Below are positions 37,860 to 48,282 of a stretch of 64,000 nucleotides of DNA, piece after piece (position 1 is the first letter of the stretch; each line of letters begins with the position of its first letter). Position numbers and translations under genes: made by a program. This stretch comes from Rotaria sordida (taxonomy: Eukaryota > Rotifera > Eurotatoria > Philodinida > Philodinidae). The DNA lies in the NCBI GenBank assembly GCA_905250125.1, contig CAJNOL010000269.1, forward strand, positions 1-64,000, in the 5' to 3' direction. The notes beneath the pieces are model-generated. The model saw nothing but the letters and a program-made list of their open reading frames with translations. It searched no databases and was not told where the DNA came from.

Positions 37860-40412
37860 TTACAATGGAGGTGTGTGTGTTGATAAGCGAAAAGGTGGCA
37901 CATATTTGTGTCAAATGAAAGCTCTCATCGCCAAACTAACAAGGTTAAAATACTAGCTGCCCATGGCGTCTCTAGGGAGCGATATTCGATTTTTACGGTA
38001 CTCAAAATTTAGGTATATAGGAACATTATGAATTATTTACATTAGTTTTTCATGCCATGAACTGAGTATTTCAATAGTAGACAACAAGAATTTTTCTGAA
38101 GTTTATCAATATCATTAATATCACATTAATTTCGATATCTTCTATAAGCTAAGTAGTATCGAAATATTGTACATGAATACCAGCTAGTAGTGATAGAAAC
38201 GTTTAACTTATCAATAATTTCAATTTTATTTCAACTGAAAACAACATACTATTTAATATACTATTTAAATTAATGTGTTATAAGTGCAGACGTAGATCTT
38301 CAATCAAATGATGGTAGCAAAGAGCTTTTCTACACCAGGCACACATTAATAGCGTTCTTTCATTGCAATAGTTAGTTGAACAGTATAGATCGTAAAACTT
38401 GAAGCAAACATCTTTTGGCTTTTCAATCTGTCCAATTGTTTCCTTTATTATTTGTGCGTGTATAAATCCATTCTTAATGAGATTTTTGAATTGTGGAGCT
38501 GATAATTGATTGTGAATAACAGAATGTATGTTGATGAAATATTAACGATCACTTATGGTCATTTCTACTTGATTGATATGAACGTAATGTTCGATTTTTT
38601 CATGAATAAATCGCCATGAACGAAATAAAGAAAGATCTTGTGGTTGAATATAACCTGTTGATCCTTCAGGAAAAATCAATAATTGACTGTCTTGATTAGG
38701 AAATCCTGCTCTAAATTTTGTTAGATCAGTTTGAGTTTTCCAAGAATCAAGGAAAAGAAGAACTTTTTTACCAACCAAAGGACGTAAAACTTCATGTAAA
38801 AAAGCAGTCTGTTTTTCATTGCTGCTTTTTCCTGATTTTGAAGCTTTAACTACAATGTTTGGTGGTACAATTAAATGTTTTTGCACATTTTTACCAAATG
38901 TATTTCCTTTTTCTTGAAGAATAAGCAAGAACTTGTCTAATAAATGACCGTCGGCTGATGTAACAGGTTGGACTGTAAAAGAATGTGTTGTATTATATTT
39001 CTTTTTAACAGTCACTTCTGTTGTTCTTTCACCAGTAAAAGAAAGTGCTCTTGATAGAATATATTCTTACTGAAATGAACAGTGATCACTATTTAAAATT
39101 TGGTAAGAAGAATACTTTGATATTAAGGTCCTTTTACTTTCAATCCAATTTTGAGCATCTAAAATATACATATTACATTAAGAACGTATTTAAAGACCAA
39201 ACAAAATATTACATACCATTTAAACTGCATATTTTTCTGTTTGATTTCGTTCGAGTAATGATTTTGTCATATCTTCTTGATGATATTCCGTTTTCTCTTT
39301 TAAAATCATTGATAAACGATTTGCTTGCCTTGAATGTATCCCAATTTAATTATCTTGCTTTTTGAATTGCATAAAGTTCAAGATTATCATCATGAATGGC
39401 CTCTTTTTCAATTGTTCTTTTCAGATAAAATTGATTAAACATAAATTCTTTCATTTGCTTTAATTTTTCTAATCTTGTGCCGTTGTTTTCGATATATTGT
39501 TTAAACCTTGTAATATAATACATGTATTTGACCTTTCTAAATCGATGTGAAATAGAAACAATTCCTACATTTGGATGTTGGTCAACCCATTCGATTATAT
39601 TTTCCATTTCTTCTAATGTAAAACAATTTTTTATGTCAGAATCTTCATTCTCACTGTAATCATCAATTTTATCATCGCTCTCTTCTTCATCAGTCACTTC
39701 ATCATATTCACCGTTAAATTCGAGAGTATCATAAGTATAGAACTCATTGAAGTAACTGTTTTTAAATGACTTCAAAACTTCGAATAATCGTTCTGCAGTA
39801 AAAATTTCATCGGTAGTTGTTGCAGAATTTTTAGATCCATATTCATTTTTAGCCAAATAGAGAAGATGTTTAGCTATGTTCGATAAATTCATGTTTTAAT
39901 TCGATGAAATAAGCCTTTTTAACTGGTTGATACGGTAGAAAATAAAAGAGATTAATTCCTCGATAGCGTATTTATTTGTGATTTATTGACATCAATTGTA
40001 AAGAAGTAGTCAATAGACTACAAAGTGATGCATCAATGCACTTTAAGATCATATAATTATTATATATGTGCAAGTTATTTTTCAAACACATCATATATAT
40101 TTTTTGATTTCGATACTACTTAGCTTATAGAAGATATCGAAATTAATGTGATATTAATGATATTGATAAACTTCAGAAAAATTCTTGTTGTCTACTATTG
40201 AAATACTCAGTTCATGGCATGAAAAACTAATGTAAATAATTCATAATGTTCCTATATACCTAAATTTTGAGTACCGTAAAAATCTAATATCTCTCTCTAG
40301 AGACGCCATGGGCAGCTAGTATTTTAACCTTGTTAGTTTGGCGATGAGAGCTATCATTTGACACAAATATGTGCCATCTTTTCGCTTATCAACACACACA
40401 CCTCCATTGTTA
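37860..40412. mobile_element. DNA transposon with 303-bp terminal inverted repeats and TTA target duplication
   Basis: The element is 37863-40409. The first 303 bases (37863-38165) are repeated in reverse complement at 40107-40409 with only a few mismatches; the tips read CAATGGAGGTGTGTGTGTTG. TTA flanks both sides (37860-37862, 40410-40412). It carries one transposase gene on the minus strand with introns and a DDE endonuclease of the pogo/jerky (DDE_1) sort. TIR similarity implies young age. A 3-bp TTA duplication is not what Tc1/mariner-pogo elements usually make (TA), so its exact superfamily is open. Confidence 0.88.
38278..39892 (-). pseudogene. DDE_1-type transposase, three exons, two in-frame stops
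   Basis: Exons (minus strand): 39217-39892, 38547-39158, 38278-38498, phases consistent. The order is: N-terminal region of unknown fold with an acidic patch; a helix-rich HTH-like part (WDTFKASKSFINDF...); first catalytic Asp in NSDHCSF; GERTTEVTVKKKYNTTHSFT; second Asp in LLFLDSWKTQTD; third Asp in YIQPQDLSLFRSW; then a C-terminal zinc-ribbon-like CAWCRKALCYHH. The three acidic residues fit a DDD triad. Two TAA codons lie in frame, at 39350-39352 and 39067-39069; conserved-looking residues continue on both sides, so this copy is probably dead while the family was recently active. Confidence 0.8.
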
Positions 40413-40730
40413 GTGAAGAAAGTTGGAAAAATTCCACTAGCTGATATTCAAGCATTTCCTACACCAAATCATTTTGCAAAAGAAATCGAGCATCGGCTGA
40501 TTGCAAATGTGCACGTTCCGTTATGTAGATTAAATGGAAGTGCTAAATGGTCAAGTACATTAAATTGTCAAACATTTACACGACAATGTATTGAATATTT
40601 GCAAATGGATTTTCCTCAAGATATTACCATCATCAATGATGTTATGCCTACAATGGTGAATTTATATTTAAATGGATCGTTATTAACACACCAAGCAATT
40701 GAAAAATCAAATGAGGCATTAACAAAATGA

Positions 40731-41198
40731 AGCATTAGCAACTGAAAAACGTTTATTTTCTCATTTTATTCAGATGTTTTTTTGTATTTACTTGATTGAA
40801 AGAAAAAACTTATGGTCTTGTTCATTAAAAGATGGTAAGAATATAGTAAATAACTTAGATGAAGAGTAAAATCTTTTATGCTTTGAATAAACATAAGAAA
40901 AAGTAAAATATTAGTGGAAATAGAATTAATAAGAAAGAAAAAAAAAATATCTAAACAAAAATTAATTAAATTTAAAAGAAATATTTATTTTCATATTTGA
41001 TAATTTTCCAGTGAATAATGGTTGGCCCATAAAGAACCGACCTCTGTGTATTTTTAAGATGTCTTCTCTATTACCTGCGTGATTAAAGCGTTTTTTATCA
41101 AAAGGTAGCGCTAGAAGTTCTACACAAGATGGTATGTTATTTAATTCTATTCCATATTTAATAAGTAGACTAAAAAGAATAACAGTACTCATTTAAGA
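40731..41198. other. Spacer between interrupted gene and Helitron-like repeat
   Basis: Contains a 76-codon open frame on the minus strand (40962-41192) with a hydrophobic start (MSTVILFSLLIKYG) but no recognised domain. It may be a real small gene or a fragment. Otherwise AT-rich. Confidence 0.3.
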
Positions 41199-42200
41199 CT
41201 AGATGGTATTCGAGTTTCGCCTCGAATACGAAATGCGGTGCGAAGCACGAATCTTTCGAATTTTCGAAAAAAACGATATTTCTTTGAAAACAAGAAATCG
41301 ATTTTTCAATATATCATGATCGTCATTTTGTACTACAACTGTGTATTCACTATGCAATGTTGGCAGTTCTATATCACTAGAATTGGAAAAATTCGTTGTT
41401 TTTTTGCGAATGAGCTGATACAAATGGTGAGAAAATTGAAAGATACCATTATAAAATTCATCACTACGAGAACTCTATGAATGTCGTTGAAAAATCTTCT
41501 GAGTGAAGATTTTCATTGATTGATTAATTATCTCTGTGATTCATTATCTATCATGAGTTGTTTTTTTCACAGCTGTTTATCATATGAGAAAGAGAAGAGT
41601 GGCATCTCACATAGCTTTGTATTTTCGAATTTTTTTATCTCAAAATGAAGAACTAGCTAATTGTTGGAAAATTTGTCATTTTTGGAAACTATTTTTGAGA
41701 AAACTGAGAAGGCTTTAAAGAAGAACTTAATAGATGGCATGAGTTCGATCCACATACTCGTACTTTCTGTTTGAACAATTGTTTTTGAAGTTTCCGTTCT
41801 CAAGATCATCGTGATAAAATGGAACATCTCAATTGATGATTTATCCATCTATGTAATCCATTATATGTAAGCATTTGTAATTATAACTATTAGACGTATG
41901 AAGAAAGACAACGGTTTCTAACTTTTCGTTTGTTTTCCGTTTTTATTGTACTAAAATAAAAAAACCGTCAAACTGTCTAAAATTGTTAGTTTTGGAAGGA
42001 GTTTATCAGAAAATTGAATGTGCTTTATGAATGAATCTAAAAGATATTATGGATTCGATATAGATACTGGGCTCCTGAGTTTAAACGACTATGTACAGAT
42101 GCCTACTTCTTGAGATCATCGAGTCATAATATGACAAAAAAAGTTTGGTTCTTTTCGAGATATAAACGAATGAAAATGAAAGAACAAAAAGAGTTTGACA
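41199..42200 (-). mobile_element. Helitron-like non-autonomous element, copy A
   Basis: Read on the minus strand, its 3' end is hairpin TATTCGAG-GCGAAA-CTCGAATA (41207-41228), then CCAT, then CTAG (41199-41202), followed by T. A hairpin a few bases before CTRR next to T is the Helitron 3' terminus. A diverged copy begins the same way at 43036. The body has no helicase frame, and part of it is internally repeated (sequence around 41590-41830 resembles 41890-42130). The 5' TC end could not be fixed; the far border given is where similarity to copy B fades. Confidence 0.6.
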
Positions 42201-42240
42201 GAATTTGTCGCTCAAAACTCCGAATTTTATAGAAATAAAT

Positions 42241-43035
42241 AGATAAATAAATATATTGATAATTTTAAATGAAATAATTTATTTCATGTAGATATATATT
42301 GGAATTTATCTCATATGACAAATCAACAATATTATGTATAATGATTTAAAGATATCTTTATCCTATATATGTCAAATGGCATCTAAATGATGTTACTAGT
42401 CATCGATTGAAATCGAAATTGATATATTTATATTGGAATATATATTTAATATTTTCATTGAGATATTATTTTTAATTTCGAAAACATTTAAAATGAAAAT
42501 TTGTGTGAAGAGTGGGTAAAAATTATATTCAAAATTTTACCTTGATTTAAATATGGGCATGAGAACGATGTTAGACGTGTGCCATTTACACGGATATATT
42601 CGCAAATATTATATGTCAGAAGAAAATATCAATTAGATTGGTTAGTTGTATCGTTTGATGTATTATATGTAGCTGATATTGTTATATAACAAGAAATGAT
42701 TATAATCCAATATTTATATCACGTTTATTAAAAAGTGCTAAACATTTAGAATTTATTGTTTTTTTCTATGAATTAGATAAATGGGAAGATATGGCCATTT
42801 GATCTAGTGGAGATTTTAGTGGCCCATATCGAATATAACTCGGAAATACATCCAACTTTGGGTGATTATGGACTAGGATATCCTATGGATAGTGGCTAGG
42901 GCCTTTTCCTATGAAGAAGGATATGGTCGATGTTGGTTATTCGAATTATTCTTTTATATTGAATAATTGTAATTATTCAATATTATCGATGAAATCAATC
43001 TCGAACAGTTCTATATCATTTAAAAGAAATTCAAA
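42241..43035. other. AT-rich spacer between the two Helitron-like copies
   Basis: No supported gene. A broken plus-strand frame at about 42560-42790 has coding-like composition with several stops, and may be a decayed gene fragment. Confidence 0.35.
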
Positions 43036-43680
43036 CTAGATGGTATTCGAGTTTCGACTCGAATACGAAATGCAGTGCGAAGCACGAATATCTCGAGTTT
43101 TCGAAAAAAGTGTACTTCGTAGAAAACGAAAACTCGATTGTCGAGTCAATAGCAATCGTCATTTCTAGTTGAATCGTGTACAGACTATCAAACATAGACA
43201 CTTCTTGGTATCATTCGAATTCGAAAAATTACTTTTTTGCGAGTCAACTGATATTAGTCGCGAGAAAATTGAAAAGCACCATAATAAAATTCATCGACAC
43301 GAGAACTCTATGAAAGCCTATGAACACTTTTCTGAACAACGATTTTGATTGATCGTTTAACTATCTATATGATTCATTATCTACAATCAGCTGTGATTAC
43401 AGCTGTTTGATATATGAAGAAAGACAATGGCGCCTAACTTTTCTCTTCATTTTCGTTTTAATTATCTCAAAATAAACAAAACACAAAGTCCTCAAAAATT
43501 TGTCCTTTTTGGAAGTGATTTGTGAGAAATCCGAAGGTGCTTTGGAGATGAACTCAAAAGATATTATCGGTTCGATCTCGATACTGGAATCTCCCGTTTC
43601 AACGACTACTTTCGGAGTTTTAGTTGTCGAGATCATCGCGTCACGAAATGTCAGGTTTTGATGCGTAGACTCTCAAAAGA
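43036..43680 (-). mobile_element. Helitron-like non-autonomous element, copy B
   Basis: The minus-strand 3' end has hairpin TATTCGAG-TCGAAA-CTCGAATA (43044-43065), then CCAT and CTAG (43036-43039) followed by T, as in copy A. The stem is unchanged between copies while the loop differs. Similarity to copy A continues through GAGAACTCTATGAA and AAAGATATTAT blocks. Same orientation as copy A, 1.8 kb away. Confidence 0.6.
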
Positions 43681-44710
43681 AGAGTTTTCAATCTACTTTA
43701 CTGGAAAACAGAGTAATGGCGAAGCAGCAGTGTTCACAATAAAATAAGGTAATATATTGTGAATTTGCTTACTTTGTTGAAAATATTTCTTAGACATGTA
43801 AGCTTAGTAACTAAAGGCGCAGAAAAGTTTCGAAAGTTTTTAGTTTGTCTAACTTGAATTTTCGGTACAGTTGTTCTTCAGTTTTTTTCAAAGGAGTACT
43901 ACTTCAAGTCATTGACAATGTAGGGCAATATATTGAATCATACAAAATTAAATGTTTCTTCCAGAACGTCGTCTAAGTCTGTTTTACTACGACAATATTA
44001 GTATTTGTCACCGGTGGTGATGAAAAATTTTGACATTTGTATAAGAATTTCGATGCATTGCATAAATCTATTAATCTGTTGAAAAGGGAAACAAATGCTT
44101 GACTCTACCCTAGTCTACGATACCTGAATCTAGGGTAGACTTCATGATTATAACTCAGTTGGTTTAGAGAAACTCAACTTCCTCATGGCACCGCCACTAA
44201 TCTTAATTTACATGCTAGAAACGATATAAAGATCAACTAATATTGATTATACATATCGATGACATGTGGCAGTCTGAACGACGTTTTTATATCATCAGTA
44301 TGGCTACATCCAATGATGTCGCCCATCTTCTGGTATTAAAATCGAATGGCTATTGTACAATGAGAAATTGCTTGATAAATAGTACATTGTTATCATACAC
44401 TTTCATGAGAAAATCTCTTGTTTTATTATACAATAATTCACATCATCAACTCCTTCTACTCATATAATCATTATAATAAAATGATACGAGTCAATCAAAC
44501 TGATAATATTTCACAAGAGTTTACAATATATCTTTTCGGTTGATATTCGTTCGACAAGTAAGATTATACTATTAGTAATAATAAATAAATGCTTGATAAT
44601 TGAATATATAGATTTTACTAATCAATTTTTATTCTCAATAGTTTTGAAAATTGATAGTTTTTGTTTTATTTTATTTTTTATGTAAAATATTTACAAAGCA
44701 CATATATGTA
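43681..44710. other. Intergenic, decayed sequence
   Basis: No intact coding exon. An open frame at 44243-44467 has no recognisable domain. A few residues here recall reverse transcriptase but are too short to name. The last part is the GPATCH1 3' UTR. Confidence 0.35.
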
Positions 44711-47700
44711 TTAATGATGATGTTTTTTACTCTAGAAAAAAATAAAAAAATAAATTATTAATCTATTATTAAAATAAATCAAACCTTCTTATGATGGTTT
44801 TTCTTTTTCTTATGTTTTTTCTTATTTTTTAATTCTTCATATTGTGCATTTGTATTTGCTAATTTAGTCCATACTAGAAAAAGAAAACAATCACAAAATA
44901 TATAAATGTAAATAGCTTACTTGAATTATCATGATCTGTTTTGGAACGAGATGGAAGATTACTGGGAATAGCTGGTCCATAAACAAAAGATGATCTATCT
45001 AATAGTTTAGAAAACAAAAAGAAAATAGACAAAAGAGTAATATTTGTATTTTACCTGAAACTTCAATTTCTTCAATACTAGAATCGGAACTATCTGAATG
45101 ATCACTTTGATATGTTATTGACGATGATGATGCTAATGGTTTTGTGATGGAAGGATTTGATACAATAGAACTTTGTGGATTAATTGGTTTCAGTATATCA
45201 TCTGTCTTTTTTTCTTCTACTTCTTGTTCATCAGCATTCTCGTCATCAGAATGTTGATTGTCGAAAATTGCAGAAAAAAAATCCAATGGAGGACGTTCTT
45301 GATTTTCCTGAAACAAAAAAAAAAAGAATTCAAAATAAATTATTATTATTATTAAAAGAAAAACTATTTAAATAATTTACTTGTTCAAATGATTCAATAG
45401 GAGCAAATTCTGATTTTGGTACTGAAGAAGGTTGTACTTGTGGAATAACTGGTGTGATTGTTGATGATCGTATAATTGTTTCATTTGTATTCGATATTAA
45501 TGATGATGATGATGATGGTGGTGGTATTGTAATTGGAGAAGATTGCTCAGAAGATGTTAATGAATCTGTAGATGATTGTGTAAAGAGATGTTCAAAAAGA
45601 TTCGAACATAATTGTCGTCGAGATTTTTTCGATTCTTTTGAATCATCATATGCATCACTAAAACAATTTATTATGATAATATTAATTTTTTTTTTCTTTT
45701 TTAATGGATAAACTTACTCTGAATATGGATTAGGAATATTCATACGTTTACATAATAATGGATTTGGTTTCCAATCAGATGTAGATCGAGTTAAATCACC
45801 ATAGAGATTCAATGAAACAGCTTTTTTTAAATCACTCTATAATATTCAAAAATATTATTTGGAATTAAAATAAAAGATTTCTTTTTTTTTACTTCAAGAG
45901 CAACTTCCAACGATTGACGTTCAGTCATTTCTATACGATCAGATGATGATGTAAATCGATTTTTAATAGCATCGAGAAATTGTGTTCGAGCAGTATTTGT
46001 TGGTGTAGGAGTTGTATGTGATGAACGTTCTTTTTCAACGTCCCATTCAAGTGATGGCGTGGAAATTGTTGCTGGTTTTACTGGTGTTACTTCTACTTTT
46101 GACGAAGGTGATACACTAACATTTGGTGGTGGAACACTCATATTTGGTGGTGGACGAGAGAGAAATGAAAGATCACCAAGAAGAAGACCACGGGTATTAG
46201 CATCATGTTTAATCGATATTTGTTTTGGTGGTTCATTCACTGATGTTTCATTAGAAAGACTTGCTGGAGGAGGAGGAGGTGGTGGTGGTGGTGGCATTGC
46301 TGATTTAGGAAAACGATGTCCAATACGAAAATCTATTGGTATTATAGGTGGTGGATAAACAACAGACATTGAAATAGATTCATAACGAGCAAATTTCAAT
46401 ACAAAATTATTTTCTTGTGTTTTTTGTCGCATAATATCTGTAGTATTATCATTAGCTGTTGTTAATTCATAATCATATTGTTTAAGATCATCTTCAGCAA
46501 ATAAATCTTTATCATCTTCATCTTCTTCAATACCAACACCAAATGCCTTGAAACAGAAAAAAAATTATTATCAAAGAAATAAAATAATAATAATAATAAT
46601 AAATTGACTTACTTGACCACGAATTTTAACGTTACTAATTTGTTTTTCTATTGATGGCTGAACAAATAAATTATTATGACCAAATAAATTTAATGATTCA
46701 AGTCCTTTATAACCAAGACCATGATGTTCACGTTTTTGTAATTGAAAATGTACTTCATAATCTAATGGAGGTAAATTAATATTAGCATACTAAACAAAAC
46801 AAAGCTAGAATGATAGATTATTGAATATACAAAAAAAAAGAACTCTTACAAGTCGATCATCATAATCATCATCATCATCGTCATCATCTAAGCGTGATGT
46901 TTTCTTAATTGTTTGTTGAAAAGATGGTGGTGGCATTGCTACACCATAAACTTTAACACCGGGTGTTTGTTCTTCTTCTTGTTGTTGTTGTTGTTGTTGT
47001 TGTTCTTCTTCTGATTTTGGAGATGATGGAGGACGATCTTTTGGTGTTTCTTGTGTTAAAGACCATTTTAATTTTTGTCGATGTTTTCGAGACATTTTAA
47101 CACCAACACCTTCTCCTGGTTTCCAACCCATACTCATGAGTATTTTTTTACCAATAGATAATCTATGTGAATTTTTTAATTAGAAAAATTTTTAGACAAA
47201 AAAAAAGACGAAACTTACGTTTTGACTCGAATCATATCACGTAATATATCTTCATTAGTACGTTGATTTGATGTTCCAGATTGTTGTTTAATTACGCTAC
47301 GTGTTACAGATTCATTTTGATCAAATATATTTCGAATTTTAATTTGTTTTGGATTAATACCATGTTCACTAAAATCCTATAAATAAAAAGAAAGATTCTT
47401 TGTTATTTTAATCTTCTTATCACTCTTACTCCTTTATCCATAAAATCTTCTGGTTCATAACTACGTTTTCCAGCTCGTTCTGTTCTAGATGATTTAAATT
47501 CACTTGGTCGCCATCCTATAAATATAAAATCATCAATAACTTATCTTAAACAATATTCATCAAACCTTCGATTGATCCAACTGTATTATAAAAACCAGCA
47601 TTAAAACCACCAGTAAATGCACCATGAAAACGTTTTCCATCATAACCATAATTTGATGAAGAAAGATCAACAAGTTTCGATGCTTTTCTGCCTGATATTT

Positions 47701-47877
47701 AAAAAAAAGTCTTTAATTATTTCAATTGAATACCTTTCTTTACTTACCTAATGTAGCTAAAATCGATGTACTATTAGTTGGTTCAGCCGGATCAAAATGA
47801 GTACCAATGGTAACAAAATTTTCATTACTTTCGTTATCATCATTTCTACTACCGAATCCCGCATATCGGGAACTCAT
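44711..47877 (-). CDS. GPATCH1: G-patch domain-containing protein 1 homologue, multi-exon
   Basis: G-patch protein associated with the spliceosome, nuclear; G-patches activate DEAH helicases. Start ATG at 47877 ([10 protein letters not shown]), stop at 44711-44713. The N-terminal block [20 protein letters not shown], then [14 protein letters not shown] and [16 protein letters not shown], follow human GPATCH1 closely ([23 protein letters not shown], recalled). The G-patch itself is [15 protein letters not shown], followed by [12 protein letters not shown] as in the family (PGVKIYGCALPP). Later parts include a proline run, [14 protein letters not shown] (human DLFRAIFASSSDE), and a lysine/histidine-rich C-terminus ([10 protein letters not shown]). 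Low-complexity Q (about 46977-47003) and D (about 46861-46890) runs occur. Introns are short. Exact edge of exon 1 (near 47747) is uncertain by a base. Confidence 0.9.
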
Positions 47878-48282
47878 AATGATAAGAAAATGCAATCTAA
47901 AAATAGATATTAGCAAAAACGCAAGAACATATTCAAATTTTGATCAATAATATAAAATGAAACAAATTCTTCTTTCTTTTCATTTAGTAAATTTTTATTA
48001 CAAAAAAAAATTAAATGTATATAATTACAATAAAAAGAATTTTTCTAAATATGTTTCATGTTTTTATTCGATAAATTACTGAACCAAAAAATTTTTATCT
48101 AAAAAATTAAAAATGGAAATACCTTTGAAACTATTGATTATCAATAACTAGAAAATATAATGACACACACACAAAAGAAATTGCTTCATCCGAACATAAA
48201 ATAAAAATTACTAGTATGAAAGACAATCACCAAGAACAGATTAAAATAAAAATATTCGGTCAATGTCATTGGTTTCTATACG
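47878..48282. other. Intergenic between MROH1 and GPATCH1
   Basis: 405 bp holding the GPATCH1 promoter and MROH1 3' UTR (same strand). AT-rich; no motif assigned. Confidence 0.45.

Larger units (their letters stand above)
37513..40730 (+). pseudogene. Unknown gene interrupted by a DNA transposon in its coding exon
   Basis: Exon 1 37513-37690, exon 2 37741-37862, then a 2547-bp transposon, then 40413-40730 in the same frame. Without the element and one TTA copy the frame is continuous over 205 residues (host sequence reads ...DHYF-L-VKKVGK...). Two features hint at an LRAT/NlpC-type papain-like fold: a His in KHFSVAIDV and a Cys in STLNCQTFTRQ, in the order His then Cys. That is a weak inference. 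The element would truncate the protein after about 100 residues unless spliced out. If the genome has other copies or haplotypes, an intact allele may exist there. Confidence 0.6.

Noticed and set aside
39050-39070. A 21-bp GT-AG intron in the transposase
   Set aside because: Too short to be spliced; the 21 bases are in frame and coding-like apart from one TAA, so an in-frame stop is simpler.
39045-39365. Plus-strand open frame inside the long-TIR transposon
   Set aside because: Opposite strand of the transposase exons, whose catalytic motifs are clear on the minus strand.
43990-44180. A-box-like TAACTCAGTTGGT suggesting a tRNA gene
   Set aside because: No B box at the right distance and no cloverleaf pairing.
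44185-44300. Short stretches recalling reverse transcriptase motifs (LPHGTA-like, then IDDM-like)
   Set aside because: Too short, in a broken context and with the wrong spacing for any retroelement I could name. If real, it is only a decayed fossil fragment.
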